A stretch of DNA of 64,000 nt. Source: Uranotaenia lowii (Eukaryota > Arthropoda > Insecta > Diptera > Culicidae). The notes under the pieces are model-generated. The model made no database searches. It was not told the DNA's origin and saw only the letters and a list, made by a program, of their open reading frames with translations. Position 1 is the stretch's first letter, and every line of letters starts with the position of its first letter. The position numbers and the translations under genes were made by a program. The DNA is taken from positions 274,951,413 through 275,015,412 of the forward strand of contig NC_073692.1 of the NCBI RefSeq assembly GCF_029784155.1, written 5' to 3'. Positions 1-11,537 of this stretch are shown piece by piece.

Positions 1-262
1 TATCGGCAAATTTGGAATCTTGAGTAGGTTGCTCAGGTACCTATTCAGGATTTTAGTTTGTTTCGAACAGTTGGAAGGGAGTGAGATGAGTCAAACCTGT
101 CCCAAGCCAGTGGTAACGGACCCCTTGGTTGTGTTGCAAATATTGTAAATGAGTTAAGCATTACCAATATGTGAATGTGCGATCGAGACTTCCCGTACCG
201 CCTCGGGTCGAAGGACCTATCAGCCACTGGTGGGTTTAACATACATACATACATACAAACAT
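1..262 (+). mobile_element. Probable LINE 3'-terminal fragment ending in a CATA repeat
   Basis: GC-richer than the following DNA and ends in a short (CATA)n run at about 239-262, which is how many insect non-LTR retrotransposons end. No reverse-transcriptase motif is visible, so this would be 3' UTR only. The orientation is inferred from the terminal microsatellite. It could instead be anonymous single-copy DNA. The element is cut by the window start. Confidence 0.35.
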
Positions 263-499
263 ATTATTCAGTTCCACTTGCCATTTCAAACGTTATTTTT
301 TTTATGAATTAACTTAAATATAAGCGTAATTCAGCTACTAATACTTATCAATCTATAAATATAAAACTCTCATTTGATAGTATTCCTTTTAGAATTTAAA
401 ACTAATCATTCCAATAAATATATTTTCATTAAATGGTTCTAAAAACTGAATGCATTCAAAGACTTGTTATTTCCAAGAAGCTAAATTTAAACATTTAAG

Positions 500-3215
500 G
501 ATGAAACAAAAAGCTTGACAAAATCGAAAAAAATTACAAAATTTGCCAAATTCACAAAATTGACAAAATTGACAAAATTCGAAAAATAAACAAAATTGAC
601 AAAATTGACAGAACTGACAATATTGACAAAATTTACAAAAATTACAAAATTGACAAAATTGACAAAATTGACAAAGTTGACAAAATTGACACATGCAAAC
701 AAATTGACAAAATTGACAAAAGTGACAAAATTGACAAAACGGATGAAATCGAAAAAATTGACAAAACTGACAAAATTGACAGAATTGACAAAATTTACAC
801 ATGGAATAAAATTGACAAAATTGACAAAATTCACAAAATTAACATGACGGATGAAATCGATAAAATTGACAAAATTGACAAAATTGACAAAATTGACAAA
901 ATTGACAAAAGTGACAAAATTGACAAAATTAACATGACGGATGAAATTGATAAAATTGATAAAATTGACAAAATTGACAAAATTGACAAAATTGACAAAA
1001 TTGACAAAATTGACAAAATTGACAAAATTGACAAAATTGACAAAATTGACAAAATTGACAAAATTGACAAAATTGACAAAATTGACAAAATTGACAAAAT
1101 TGACAAAATTGACAAAATTGACAAAATTGACAAAATTGACAAAATTGACAAAATTGACAAAATTGACAAAATTGACAAAATTGACAAAATTGACAAAATT
1201 GACAAAATTGACAAAATTGACAAAATTGACAAAATTGACAAAATTGACCAAATTGACAAAATTGACAAAATTGACAAAATTGACAAAATTGACAAAATTG
1301 ACAAAATTGACAAAATTGACAAAATTGACAAAATTGACAAAATTGACAAAATTGACAAAATTGACAAAATTGACAAAATTGACAAAATTGACAAAATTGA
1401 CAAAATTGACAAAATTGACAAAATTGACAAAAGTGACAAAATTGACAAAATTAACATGACGGATGAAATTGATAAAATTGACAAAATTGACAAAATGTAC
1501 AAAATTGACAAAATTGACAAAATTGACAAAATTGACAAAATTGACAAAATTGACAAAATTGACAAAATTGACAAAATTGACAAAATTGACAAAATTGACA
1601 AAACTGACAAAATTTAAGAAATTGACAAAATTGACGAAATTGACAAATTTGACAAAATTGACATAATTGACAAAATTGACAAAATTGACAAAATTGACAA
1701 AATTGACAAAATTGACAAAATTGACAACATTGACAAAATTGACAAAACTGACAAAACTGACAAAATTGACAAAATTGACAAAATTGAAAATTGACAAAAT
1801 TGACAAAATTGACAAAATTGGCAAAATTGACAAAATTGACGAAATTGACAAAATTGACAAAATTAACAAAATTGACAAAATTGACAAAATTGACAAAATT
1901 GACAAAATTGACAAAATTGAAAAAAATGACAAAATTGACAAAATTGACAAAATTGACAAAATTAACAAATTTGACAAAATTGACAAAATTGACAAAATTG
2001 ACAAAATTGACAAAATTGACAAAATTGACAAAATTGACAAAATTGACAAAATTGACAAAATTGACAAAATTGACAAAATTGACAAAATTGACAAAATTGA
2101 CAAAATTGACAAAATTGACAAAATTGACAAAATTGACAAAATTGACAAAATTGACAAAATTGACAAAATTGACAAAATTGACAAAATTGACAAAATTGAC
2201 AAAATTGACAAAATTGACAAAATTGACAAAATTGACAAAATTGACAAAATTGACAAAATTGACAAAATTGACAAAATTGACAAAATTGACAAAATTGACA
2301 AAATTGACAAAATTGACAAAATTGACAAAATTGACAAAATTGACAAAATTGACAAAATTGACAAAATTGACAAAATTGACAAAATTGACAAAATTGACAA
2401 AATTGACAAAATTGACAAAATTGACAAAATTGACAAAATTGACAAAATTGACAAAATTGACAAAATTGATAAAATTGACAAAATTGACAAAATTGACCAA
2501 ATTGACAAAATTGACAAAATTGACAAAATTGACAAAATTGACAAAATTGACAAAATTGACAAAATTGACAAAATTGACAAAATTTAAGAAATTGACAAAA
2601 TTGACGAAATTGACAAAAATTGACAAATTTGACAAATTTGACAAAATTGACATAATAGACAAAATTACAAAATTTATAAAATATACAAAATTCACGAAAA
2701 TTACAAAATTGACAAATTTTACCAAATAAACAAAACTAACAAAATTTTCAAAATTTATAAAATAAGCAAAATTAGCAAAATTAACAAAATAATCAAAATA
2801 AAGAAAATTAAAAAAATAAAGTAGAATTGACAAAATTAACAAAATAAATAAAATTGACAAAATTTACAAAATTCAAGTTATCGAAATAGACTTATTTGAC
2901 AAAATAAGCAAAATTGGCAAATTTGACAAAATTGACAAAATTGTCATGTTTGTCAAATATGACAAAATTGAAAAATTTTGAAATATTGGCAAAATTGACA
3001 AAACTGACAAAATTCAAAAAGAATATGGCAAAATTGACAAAATTCACAAAATTTACTTAATCGATTAAATTGACAAAATTGAAAAAAATTGACAAAATTG
3101 AAAAAATTGACAACATGAACAAAATTGCAAATTAACAAAATTGACAAATTGACCAGAAAAACAAAATTTATAAAATTAAATAAATTTGACAAAATGACAA
3201 AATTGACAAAATTAA
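500..3215. repeat. 9-bp minisatellite array 1, unit TTGACAAAA
   Basis: About 2.7 kb of tandem TTGACAAAA. The core (about 960-2580) is nearly perfect; both flanks (500-840 and 2590-3215) are degenerate, as expected when unequal exchange homogenises the centre. Variant units act as markers: a cassette with AAAAGTGAC followed by AACATGACGGATGAAATTGA occurs at about 906-958 and again at 1428-1480, 522 bp (58 units) apart, and a related AACATGACGG variant lies at 841. AATTTAAGAAATTGAC occurs at 1611 and at 2581. Because the unit is three codons long, several frames on both strands stay open for hundreds of codons (NFV, SIL, KLT, DKI repeats). These are by-products, not genes. Confidence 0.97.
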
Positions 3216-4620
3216 GTTAACAAAAATGACAAAAATGACAAAAATGTCAAAAATGACAAAAATGACAAAAATGACAAAAATGACAAAAATGACAAAAATG
3301 ACAAAAATGACAAAAATGACAAAAATGACAAAAATGACAAAAATGACAAAAATGACAAAAATGACAAAAATGACAAAAATGACAAAAATGACAAAAATGA
3401 CAAAAATGACAAAAATGACAAAAATGACAAAAATGACAAAAATGACAAAAATGACAAAAATGACAAAAATGACAAAAATGACAAAAATGACAAAAATGAC
3501 AAAAATGACAAAAATGACAAAAATGACAAAAATTACAAAAATGACAAAAATGACAAAAATGACAAAAATGACAAAAATGACAAAAATGACAAAAATGACA
3601 AAAATGACAAAAATGACAAAAATGACAAAAATGACAAAAATGACAAAAATGACAAAAATGACAAAAATGACAAAAATGACAAAAATGGCAAAAATGACAA
3701 AATGACAAAAATGACAAAAATGACAAAAATGACAAAAATGACAAAAATGACAAAAATGACAAAAATGACAAAAATGACAAAAATGACAAAAATGACAAAA
3801 ATGACAAAAATGACAAAAATGACAAAAATGACAAAAATGACAAAAATGACAAAAATGACAAAAATGACAAAAATGACAAAAATGACAAAAATGACAAAAA
3901 TGACAAAAATGACAAAAATGACAAAAATGACAAAAATGACAAAAATGACAAAAATGACAAAAATGACAAAAATGACAAAAATGACAAAAATGACAAAAAT
4001 GACAAAAATGACAAAAATGACAAAAATGACAAAAATGACAAAAATGACAAAAATGACAAAAATGACAAAAATGACAAAAATGACAAAAATGACAAAAATG
4101 ACAAAAATGACAAAAATTACAAAAATGACAAAAATGACAAAAATGACAAAAATGACAAAAATGACAAAAATGACAAAAATGACAAAAATGACAAAAATGA
4201 CAAAAATGACAAAAATGACAAAAATGACAAAAATGACAAAAATGACAAAAATGACAAAAATGACAAAAATGACAAAAATGACAAAAATGACAAAAATGAC
4301 AAAAATGACAAAAATGACAAAAATGACAAAAATGACAAAAATGACAAAAATGACAAAAATGACAAAAATGACAAAAATGACAAAAATGACAAAAATGACA
4401 AAAATGACAAAAAATGACGAAAATGACAAAAATGACAAAAATGACAAAAATGACAAAAATGACAAAAATGACAAAAATGACAAAAATGACAAAAATGACA
4501 AAAAATGACAAAAATGACAAAATGACAAAAATGACAAAATTGACAAAAATGATAAAAATGACAATATGACAATATGACAAAAATGACAAAATGATAAAAA
4601 TGACAAAAATGACAAAATTT
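3216..4620. repeat. 9-bp minisatellite array 2, unit ATGACAAAA
   Basis: Directly abuts array 1 and differs from its unit by one base (TTGAC to ATGAC), fixed over roughly 140 copies. It is nearly perfect from 3226 to 4500 with few interruptions: an 8-bp unit near 3698, extra A at about 4410 and 4500, and two GAC-to-TAC variants at about 3534 and 4118 (65 units apart, allowing for the 8-bp unit). The right edge (4500-4620) decays. Long open frames (TKM, CHF, VIF and SFL repeats) follow from the unit being a multiple of three. Confidence 0.97.
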
Positions 4621-5156
4621 AAAAAACTGACATTTCAAAGTGTTTTATATCGCTAGTTTGTTCGTTCGATTATTGTAACCTTCGTTTAAGCATCGTATTT
4701 TGCTCTAGCAGTTGTAATTGAACTCAATTATTTTTTCAAAATATTCGATTCCTTCACTTAACAGGTTTAGTTTTTTGAAACACATGGTTAGGAATCCTTT
4801 TTTTTTAAATCGTATTCTTTATTTTAAGACCTTTTCAATTTTATGAATATTATGTCATAGAAATGTAATCATACAAGATATTCCAGAATTCAATCATTCA
4901 AAAATTTCTATTAGTTTTAAAATTTGTTATTTATTTGAAAATTATAATTTTTGCAAAATTCTTTCATCTCCAAACAATTTGGATTCTTATTGTTTTGAAT
5001 TCATTTAGGGTTTATCATGTTCAAAATTCTTCAATCATAACTCAGACTAATAAATCTATCATTTATTTATTATTTTGTGTCATTTGTATGCAAATATAAT
5101 TTACATGCTGTAAGAAAGGCTACAATCCACTGTCAAGTGTATTAAATCGGATTTTT
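4621..5156. other. AT-rich intergenic stretch, nothing recognised
   Basis: AT-rich, no long ORF, no TIR or obvious element end. It separates the minisatellite from the RTE remnants. Confidence 0.6.
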
Positions 5157-5245
5157 ATTTTATTTTCATAGTAATCCGTCTTACGATACAACTTGACGAA
5201 CATAATTCATTAAATTTAACCGTTCTCCTATATCTCTTCCTTTTT
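5157..5245 (-). mobile_element. Old RTE 3'-end fragment
   Basis: Bases 5167-5240 are recognisably similar to 5402-5480, the 3' end of the full-length RTE just to the right: both contain CATAGTA..CCGTC, then ACTTGACGAACATAATTC, then CCGTTCTCC. It diverges by substitutions and a deletion, so it is an older, severely 5'-truncated copy in the same orientation. Its A/T-rich tail also resembles that of the full-length copy. Confidence 0.75.
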
Positions 5246-5414
5246 TCTATAAGTAGAGCAATTAACCAAAATCTTTAAATTTTTTCATTGGAATCCCAAT
5301 CATACATTGTTTAAATTTGATTTTTGTTTTGCAAAACTAACTCAAACTGATCATTTTTACACTTGAACCCTTTTGGCATGATTTTATTTATTTTTATTTA
5401 CATAGTATTCCGTC

Positions 5415-7343
5415 TCACGACATAACTTGACGAACATAATTCCTAAAATTCACTCGGTTCATAGCAACCGTTCTCCAATTTCTCGGGCACCCCAAGTTCG
5501 CCAGATCACGCTCCACTTGGTCTAACCACCTCGCTCGTTGCGCCCCCGCTCGTCTTGTTCCTACCGGATTCGTAGCGAACACCTGTTTTGCAGGACAGTC
5601 GTCCGGCATTCTCGCAACATGTCCCGCCCAGCGTATCCGGCCAGCCATCACCACCTTCTGGATACCGGGTTCGCCGTAGAGGCGCGCGAGCTCGTGGTTC
5701 ATCCTTCGCCTCCACACTCCGTTCTCCTGTACGCCGCCAAAGATGGTTCTTAACACTCGTCGCTCGAATACTCCGAGTGTACGCAGGTCCTCCTCGAGCA
5801 ATATCCATGTCTCGTGCCCGTAGAGAACAACCGGTCTAATGAGCGTCATATACAGGTTACACTTCGTACGAGGGCAAAGTCTTCTCGACCGCAGTTGCTT
5901 GTGGAGTCCATAGTAGGCACGACTTCCGCTGATAATTCGCCTCCGGATCTCACGGCTGGTGTCATTGTCTGCGGTCACCAGTGAGCCGAGATAGACAAAG
6001 TCTTCGACTATCCCCAGCTCGTCGCCGTCGATCGTGACCTTGTTATTACTGGACAAGCGGGTTAGGTCGGTCTCGGATCCGCAGGCCAGCATGTACTTCG
6101 TCTTGGACGTATTAATCATCAACCCAATCCTTCCTGCTTCGCGTTTCAGTTTGCGGTAGATCTCCTCCACCGCCGCAGATGATCTGCCGACTATATCAAT
6201 GTCATCGGCAAAGCAGATAAGTTGACTGGATCTGTTGAAAATCGTGCCCCGCATTTCGCCCACCGCTCGTCGAATAACACCTTCTAGCGCCACGTAAAAC
6301 ATCATGCAGGATAGACCATCACCTTGTCGAAGCCCCCTGCGCGATTCGAATGAACTCGACAATTCACCCGAGATCCCCGAGATCCGCACACAGCACTGCG
6401 TTCCATCCATCGTCGCCTTGATCAGTCTGATCAGCTTCCCGGAAAAGCCGTTCTCGTCCATGATTTTCCATAGCTCGTTACGGTCGATCGTGTCGTATGC
6501 GGCTTTGAAGTCGATGAATAGATGATGCGTAGGGACTTGGTGTTCACGGCATTTTTGGAGGATTTGCCGTAATGTGAATATCTGGTCCGTCGTAGACCGT
6601 CCCTCCATGAAGCCGGCCTGATGACTTCCCACGAATCTGTTTGCTTGTGGCGTTAGGCGGCGGAGTAGGATTCGGGACAACACTTTGTAGGCGGCATTGA
6701 GGACAGTGATCGCTCGGTAGTTCTCACAGTCCAATTTGTCGCCCTTCTTGTAGATGGGGCATATTACCCCCTCCTTCCACTCCTCCGGTAGCTGTTCTAT
6801 GTCCCAGATCCGGATTATCAACCGATGTGGGCAATCGGCCAACCTGTCCGGGCCCATTTTGATGAGTTCAGCTGCGATGCCATCCTTCCCAGCCGACTTG
6901 TTTCTATTCAGCTGGCGAATGGCTTCCTTAACTTCACTCATCGTTGGGAGTGGCTCCTCTTCGTCGTTGGCTACGCCGGCGATGTACCTTCCCCCACCGT
7001 CTTGATCTCCTGCATGTGCGCCGTTCAGGTGTTCATCGAAGTGCTGCTTCCACCTTTTGATCACCTCACGATTGTCCGTCAGGATACCCCCGTCCTTATC
7101 CCGGCACATTTCGGCTTGCGGCACGAAGCCTTTGCGGGATGCGTTGAGTTTCTGATAGAACTTTCGTGTTTCTTGGGAACGATGCAGCTGCTCCAGCTCC
7201 TGGAGCTCCTCCTCCTCCAGGCGGCGCTTTTTCTCCTGGAAAAATCGGACTCGCTGCCTCTTCCGCTGTCGGTGATTTTCCACATTTCGACGGGTGCCTC
7301 TTTGCACTACTGCTGCCCGCGCGGCATTTTCTTCGTCCATCAC
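5415..7343 (-). CDS. RTE reverse transcriptase
   Basis: 642-codon frame. Residues 1-60 are a charged linker; the RT domain spans roughly 135-440. Motif A is HHLFIDFKAAYD (Asp278), the GLRQGDGLS motif is at about 337-345, and the active-site FADD is at 378-381, all intact. The C-terminal part carries the GHVARMPDD and RRAGAQRARW-type segment typical of RTE proteins. The frame is open upstream of the ATG (NDWFDEECRRV lies before it), so this ATG is not a natural start; it is the downstream half of the frameshifted ORF. The stop lies only about 35 bp from the element's 3' end. Confidence 0.92.
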   Translation of the reverse strand: MMDEENAARAAVVQRGTRRNVENHRQRKRQRVRFFQEKKRRLEEEELQELEQLHRSQETRKFYQKLNASRKGFVPQAEMCRDKDGGILTDNREVIKRWKQHFDEHLNGAHAGDQDGGGRYIAGVANDEEEPLPTMSEVKEAIRQLNRNKSAGKDGIAAELIKMGPDRLADCPHRLIIRIWDIEQLPEEWKEGVICPIYKKGDKLDCENYRAITVLNAAYKVLSRILLRRLTPQANRFVGSHQAGFMEGRSTTDQIFTLRQILQKCREHQVPTHHLFIDFKAAYDTIDRNELWKIMDENGFSGKLIRLIKATMDGTQCCVRISGISGELSSSFESRRGLRQGDGLSCMMFYVALEGVIRRAVGEMRGTIFNRSSQLICFADDIDIVGRSSAAVEEIYRKLKREAGRIGLMINTSKTKYMLACGSETDLTRLSSNNKVTIDGDELGIVEDFVYLGSLVTADNDTSREIRRRIISGSRAYYGLHKQLRSRRLCPRTKCNLYMTLIRPVVLYGHETWILLEEDLRTLGVFERRVLRTIFGGVQENGVWRRRMNHELARLYGEPGIQKVVMAGRIRWAGHVARMPDDCPAKQVFATNPVGTRRAGAQRARWLDQVERDLANLGCPRNWRTVAMNRVNFRNYVRQVMS

Positions 7344-8407
7344 CCTCCTACACTCCTCGTCGAACCAGTCGTTCCGTCGAGATCATCCACATAACCGATG
7401 ACGTTCTCCGCCGCACTGTTGATGGCTGTTTTGATGGTATCCCAACAGTCCTCGAGAGGGGCTTCGTCAAGCTCACCCTCTGCCGGCAGCGCTGCTTCGA
7501 CCGATTGCGCGTAGTATGCCGCGACCTCAGGTTGCTTCAGTCGCGCGATGTTTAACCGAGGCGGGCGCCGGTTTCGCTTGTTGTTCACTACGGAGAGTTT
7601 TGGGCGCATCTTCACCATCACCAGATAATGGTCCGACTCGATGTTGGCGCCCCGACAGGATCTGACGTCGATGATGTCCGAAAAGTGCCGGCTGTCGATC
7701 AAAACGTGGTCGATCTGTGATTGCGTTTGGTACGGTGATCTCCAGGTGTACTTGTGTGGGAGGCGGTGCTGAAAAAAGGTACTACGTACGGCCATTCGTT
7801 TGGAGGCGGCGAAATCAATAATTCTGAGGCCGTTTTCGTTGGTCAGCTGGTGCGCGCTGAACCTTCCAATTGTCGGTTTAAATTCCTCCTCCTGGCCGAC
7901 CTGAGCATTGAAATCACCGATGACGATCTTGATATCATGTTTTGGGCAACGGTCGTATTCACGCTCCAGCTGCGCGTAGAATTCGTCTTTGTCGTCACCG
8001 GTACTTCCGAGGTGAGGGCTGTGCACGTTGATGATGCTGATGTTGAAGAACCGGCCCTTGATTCTCAACCGGCACATTCGGGAGTTGATCGGCCACCACC
8101 CGATCACGCGCTTTTGCATCTTTCCCATCACTATAAAAGCTGTTCCAAGCTCGTGTGTGTTGCCGCAGCTCTGGTAGATGGCACGACCATCTGGATACGT
8201 TCGTACCGTGGAGCCCTTCCAGCATACCTCCTGCAGCGCTACGATGTCGAATTTGCGGCTCTTCAATTCGTTGGAGAGCACGTGGGTACTGCCCACAAAA
8301 TTTGGAGATCGGCAGTTCCATGTTCCAAGTTTCCAATCGCTAGTCCCTTTTCGTCGCGTGGGTCTTTGCCGATTTCCATCCGAAATTTGTTGTTCGTTGT
8401 TCGTTGC
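7340..8407 (-). CDS. RTE ORF, apurinic/apyrimidinic endonuclease part (frameshifted from RT)
   Basis: Encodes the target-nicking endonuclease of the RTE element. The open frame runs from about 8407, after a TAA at 8408-8410, with no ATG upstream of the first endonuclease motif; a start at the GTG near 8296 would cut off the WKLGTWNCRS segment, which belongs to the domain. Visible motifs are TWN, the catalytic Glu in LQEVCW, GDFNAQVG with its Asp/Asn pair, and SDHYLV with the terminal Asp-His. The frame closes at a TGA at 7340-7342, overlapping an ATG of the RT frame (TGATG). In-family readings continue in the other frame from NDWFDEECRRV, so a 1-base indel at about 7375-7385 has split what is normally one ORF. 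Probably inactive unless translation re-initiates. Confidence 0.85.
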   Translation of the reverse strand, partial: ATNNEQQISDGNRQRPTRRKGTSDWKLGTWNCRSPNFVGSTHVLSNELKSRKFDIVALQEVCWKGSTVRTYPDGRAIYQSCGNTHELGTAFIVMGKMQKRVIGWWPINSRMCRLRIKGRFFNISIINVHSPHLGSTGDDKDEFYAQLEREYDRCPKHDIKIVIGDFNAQVGQEEEFKPTIGRFSAHQLTNENGLRIIDFAASKRMAVRSTFFQHRLPHKYTWRSPYQTQSQIDHVLIDSRHFSDIIDVRSCRGANIESDHYLVMVKMRPKLSVVNNKRNRRPPRLNIARLKQPEVAAYYAQSVEAALPAEGELDEAPLEDCWDTIKTAINSAAENVIGYVDDLDGTTGSTRSVGG

Positions 8408-8771
8408 TTATGTTTTTTTAGTAGTCACAGGCTCGCAAGGCCCGCAGCTAACCCCACTATCTCGCAGGAGGACCGTCGTGATGTTGCTGTTTTGGGTCCC
8501 GAACACCACCAGGACGTTGTTGCACTCCGCACGCCGCCCCTAACATGGAGAACAGACGCGTACGAAGCCCCCTAACTCATTCTGCATGCGACCAAAGCAT
8601 CCACCGGGGTTGGGTACCCGATCTCCGCTAAGGTTGCTCGCACCCCAGCTAGTACCACGGGGAGGTAGAGAATCGGAGTTGCAGACAAGAGGTGATATGA
8701 CCACTACCCGAGGATTGGGTGTATGGGGTCTCGAGTTGCACATTGTCTACTTCACTAGCCTTTTGGCATGA

Positions 8772-10276
8772 GAGGGTTTCAAATATCTTTATCAATATAT
8801 GTCGTTTCCAATTTTGTTTTCATGACCTTATTTCAAAATAGAATACTTCAACAGAAAAAAAAAATACCTTAGCTTCATTCCCGCGAGCTACTTTCAGTTA
8901 TGCGTCAATTTGAAAGTTTTTTTCAGTTCTTTTCTCTTCGCCGTCAATCCCAGTAAATTCTAGTTTACTCACTGCGAAAATTACCTGTAAAGTTACGTTC
9001 AAACCGAGACAGGTGAGCTCTTTCGTCCAGCCAAAAACCCTATTTGCATAAGGAAACAAAGGTGTAGGTACCAGGCAATTTATTTCGTAACGACGACGAC
9101 GACGACGTCGCATTCAAAAAGCACAAAGTGTCCAATCTTCGCCCGGAGACATGCTCTGAAATGCAAGCTCCGGGGTCAGTGCATATTCATCCAAATTGGC
9201 CACGGTTCCGAAAATCCCCCGGGAAGTGGACACACACACACACACACACATACATATGTATGCATAGAAACGGTCGTCGGCATCGTCTATTGCGGTTTCG
9301 TCACTTTTACTTTGCCCCTTCGCAGCCCAAAACCTCCTAAATGGCGTCGCGTCGCCGTCGTTTTTGTCCCTTATTTGCGTTTGCGACCGACCAGGTGCCA
9401 GCCTTTTGGCGGTGAACAAAAATAGGCAAAACCTTGGTCAAACGCAACTTCCCAGATCCAGGGCCCGATCGAAAGCTAATGGAAAACCACTGCAACAAAT
9501 CGTCCCGAGTGGCATTCGTTGCTACAGCATTCGTTGTTGTACACCTTCTTTTGCCAGTTACCTTCGAATGCATTTGACTGGTCTGGCCAGCCGTCCGGTA
9601 GTTAGCACTTTTCGAAACCAACCAAACGACATACATAGGTAAGAAGGGAGGCTATTGGGCTATTTTTTGTCGTTAGAGTTAAACGAATGCGGTTGCATTG
9701 GAACCAAAAACGCCCAACATGGCGGACATTCGGCTAGCTTCCATTGCATTCGGCCGGCCAGATAAAAGTTAAATGACCAAATGGGCTGGCTGGGTGCCAT
9801 AAGCAATTTATTATAAATTTTTCTTCATTATCGCCACGGTTTCGTCGCAATGTATTCATGTAAGTTGTACCAGCGTACCTACATATTTATGTATTTTGCT
9901 TGCTCGGCATAGTTACGCCTTTGTATGATGAATGGAATGTGTGACCCATGACGATTGTTCATTGGAAGTGATTTTCGTTCCTTCCTATACTTTAGTGGGT
10001 ACGCTAACGGGTTTCCAACTGAGCTCAAATAGTCGTATGAATCATAGAGGGGTTTAACATATTTTCATGTTGATTGTGTACAACAATGCGCTTTGACCAC
10101 TTTGTTTGCTTTTTCAAATAACTGGCCGAGATCATCAAAATACCTTTCCATTCATAATTGCTCGAATAATCAACTAATTTTGCTGGGTTGTTACTGTTGC
10201 TGTAACTGCCAAGTTGTCACTTAAGTATAAAAGCAGTGGTGCAGAGTTCATACATACATATGTATATGTATCCTCA
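8772..10276. other. Mixed-complexity intergenic DNA with short microsatellites
   Basis: About 1.5 kb with more balanced composition than its surroundings but no convincing exon or ORF. It contains an (ACG)n run at 9090-9107 and a (CA)n run at 9230-9250. It may be single-copy host DNA, for example regulatory or untranslated sequence, but nothing in it identifies a gene. Confidence 0.4.
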
Positions 10277-10574
10277 TCTTCTAATATATGAAGATGAGTT
10301 GGACTATATGTTTGTTGGTTTGTTTGTTTGTTTGTTTGTTTGTTTGTGTGTATGCACCTTATGCAAATCGACACCGCTTAACCGATCAGCCTAAAATTTG
10401 GTACAGAGATGTAGTTGAACCAGGTTTTAGTAATAGTTCTGAGCCCCTCCCACTTAAGAAAAGGGATCCTCCCATACAACTTTTCGTTTTTATTTCCACA
10501 AATCAAAAGTCATGGCACCCATTTTGTTAGCCAATTTTCGTTTCCTATGACGGGGTTGTTTTCACCATCACCAT
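10277..10574 (+). mobile_element. Helitron-like 5'-terminal fragment
   Basis: Starts A|TCTTCTAATATATGAAGATG, matching the Helitron rule of a 5' TC inserted after A. It is followed by a (TTTG)n run (about 10309-10348) and then sequence of the type found just inside mosquito Helitron 5' ends. The first bases form a hairpin: CTCATCTTC at 10273-10281 pairs with GAAGATGAG at 10290-10298. No 3' CTRR end was located, so the right boundary is approximate. No Rep/helicase coding is present. Confidence 0.5.
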
Positions 10575-11537
10575 GGGCCGGGCATTAGAAACGACCATCC
10601 AGAGTTCACGTGTACTGGGCAGCATATCAAAGCCTGCTAATTACCAGAAATTTGAAAGCAAAATTTGTTGGCGGGCTTTTTATTTCCTCTACTGTTTGTA
10701 GTACAAGGCTCAAGCACGTGGTTTTTAGATGAAATAATCAGCCTAAAGCTGAATAACTGTTTGGACTGAGTGCTGAAAACAAATAAATCAATATTCATAA
10801 ATTCCTGCTTTCAAGAACCAATCATTTTTTGAAATTTCTCATAGAGAAAGAAAAATGAATTTAATTCAGAGTTGAAGGCTGGGTTTCAAGCCTTAAGCTG
10901 TCGGGGAATATGAATGTAGAAATTATAAAATTAACGTGCATTATCTGGAAAAACTTGAAACTTTAAACAAAAAATACAGTTACTTTATTTTTTTTTGCAG
11001 AAATGGAAAATGTAGCCTTTTTATGGCAAAATTAATATATTTGGTCGGTGAGGCCTCACACGTTTTATTTGTGTGAAGATTTGTAGCCCATATTTAGAAA
11101 CTTTTATCTGTAAAATTATCCCAATGCAATGAAAAAGTTTCAAATAGAAACTTGTTCCATTGAAAAACTATTTTTTTATTCGAGGTTTTGTCATTCTGAA
11201 ACAATAAAAAAATTTTCAATGCCTGGAAAAAAAAGTGATTTGGATTTTCAGAAAAAATTATTTATATATGAACATTTTGTTTAAAATTTTTTTTATTAGG
11301 AATGTCCTTGTTTTGATTGGTGTTATCCAAATGTAACATGAATTTACATTTACATGTGTAAACCTTGGAGAACTAATTCGGGTTAAAAAAAATGTATGAT
11401 ACATGAATAAGAACAGTCCAACACCATTTGATCGGTTTGCACAAAACATTAAAAATCTTTTCTTTTTTTTTCAATATTGTTCTTTGAAATATTTCCACAA
11501 TATTTGCAAGCTCTGATGCATATGGGTACGCACTTAA

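Larger units (their letters stand above)
5382..8758 (-). mobile_element. Full-length RTE-clade non-LTR retrotransposon with 13-bp TSD
   Basis: The element is bounded by a perfect 13-bp direct repeat CCTTTTGGCATGA (5369-5381 and 8759-8771), so both ends are fixed and the length is 3,377 bp, normal for RTE. On the minus strand the order is 5' UTR (8758 to about 8408), AP endonuclease frame, reverse-transcriptase frame, then a very short 3' UTR ending in an AAATAAATAAAA-type tail, a typical RTE layout. Endonuclease and RT are separated by a frameshift near 7375-7385. The 13-bp duplication is still perfect, which suggests a fairly recent insertion. Confidence 0.9.

Noticed and set aside
467..4638. 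Many 60-700-codon ORFs in the 9-bp arrays
   Set aside because: They arise because the unit is a multiple of three and stop-free in several frames; present on both strands.
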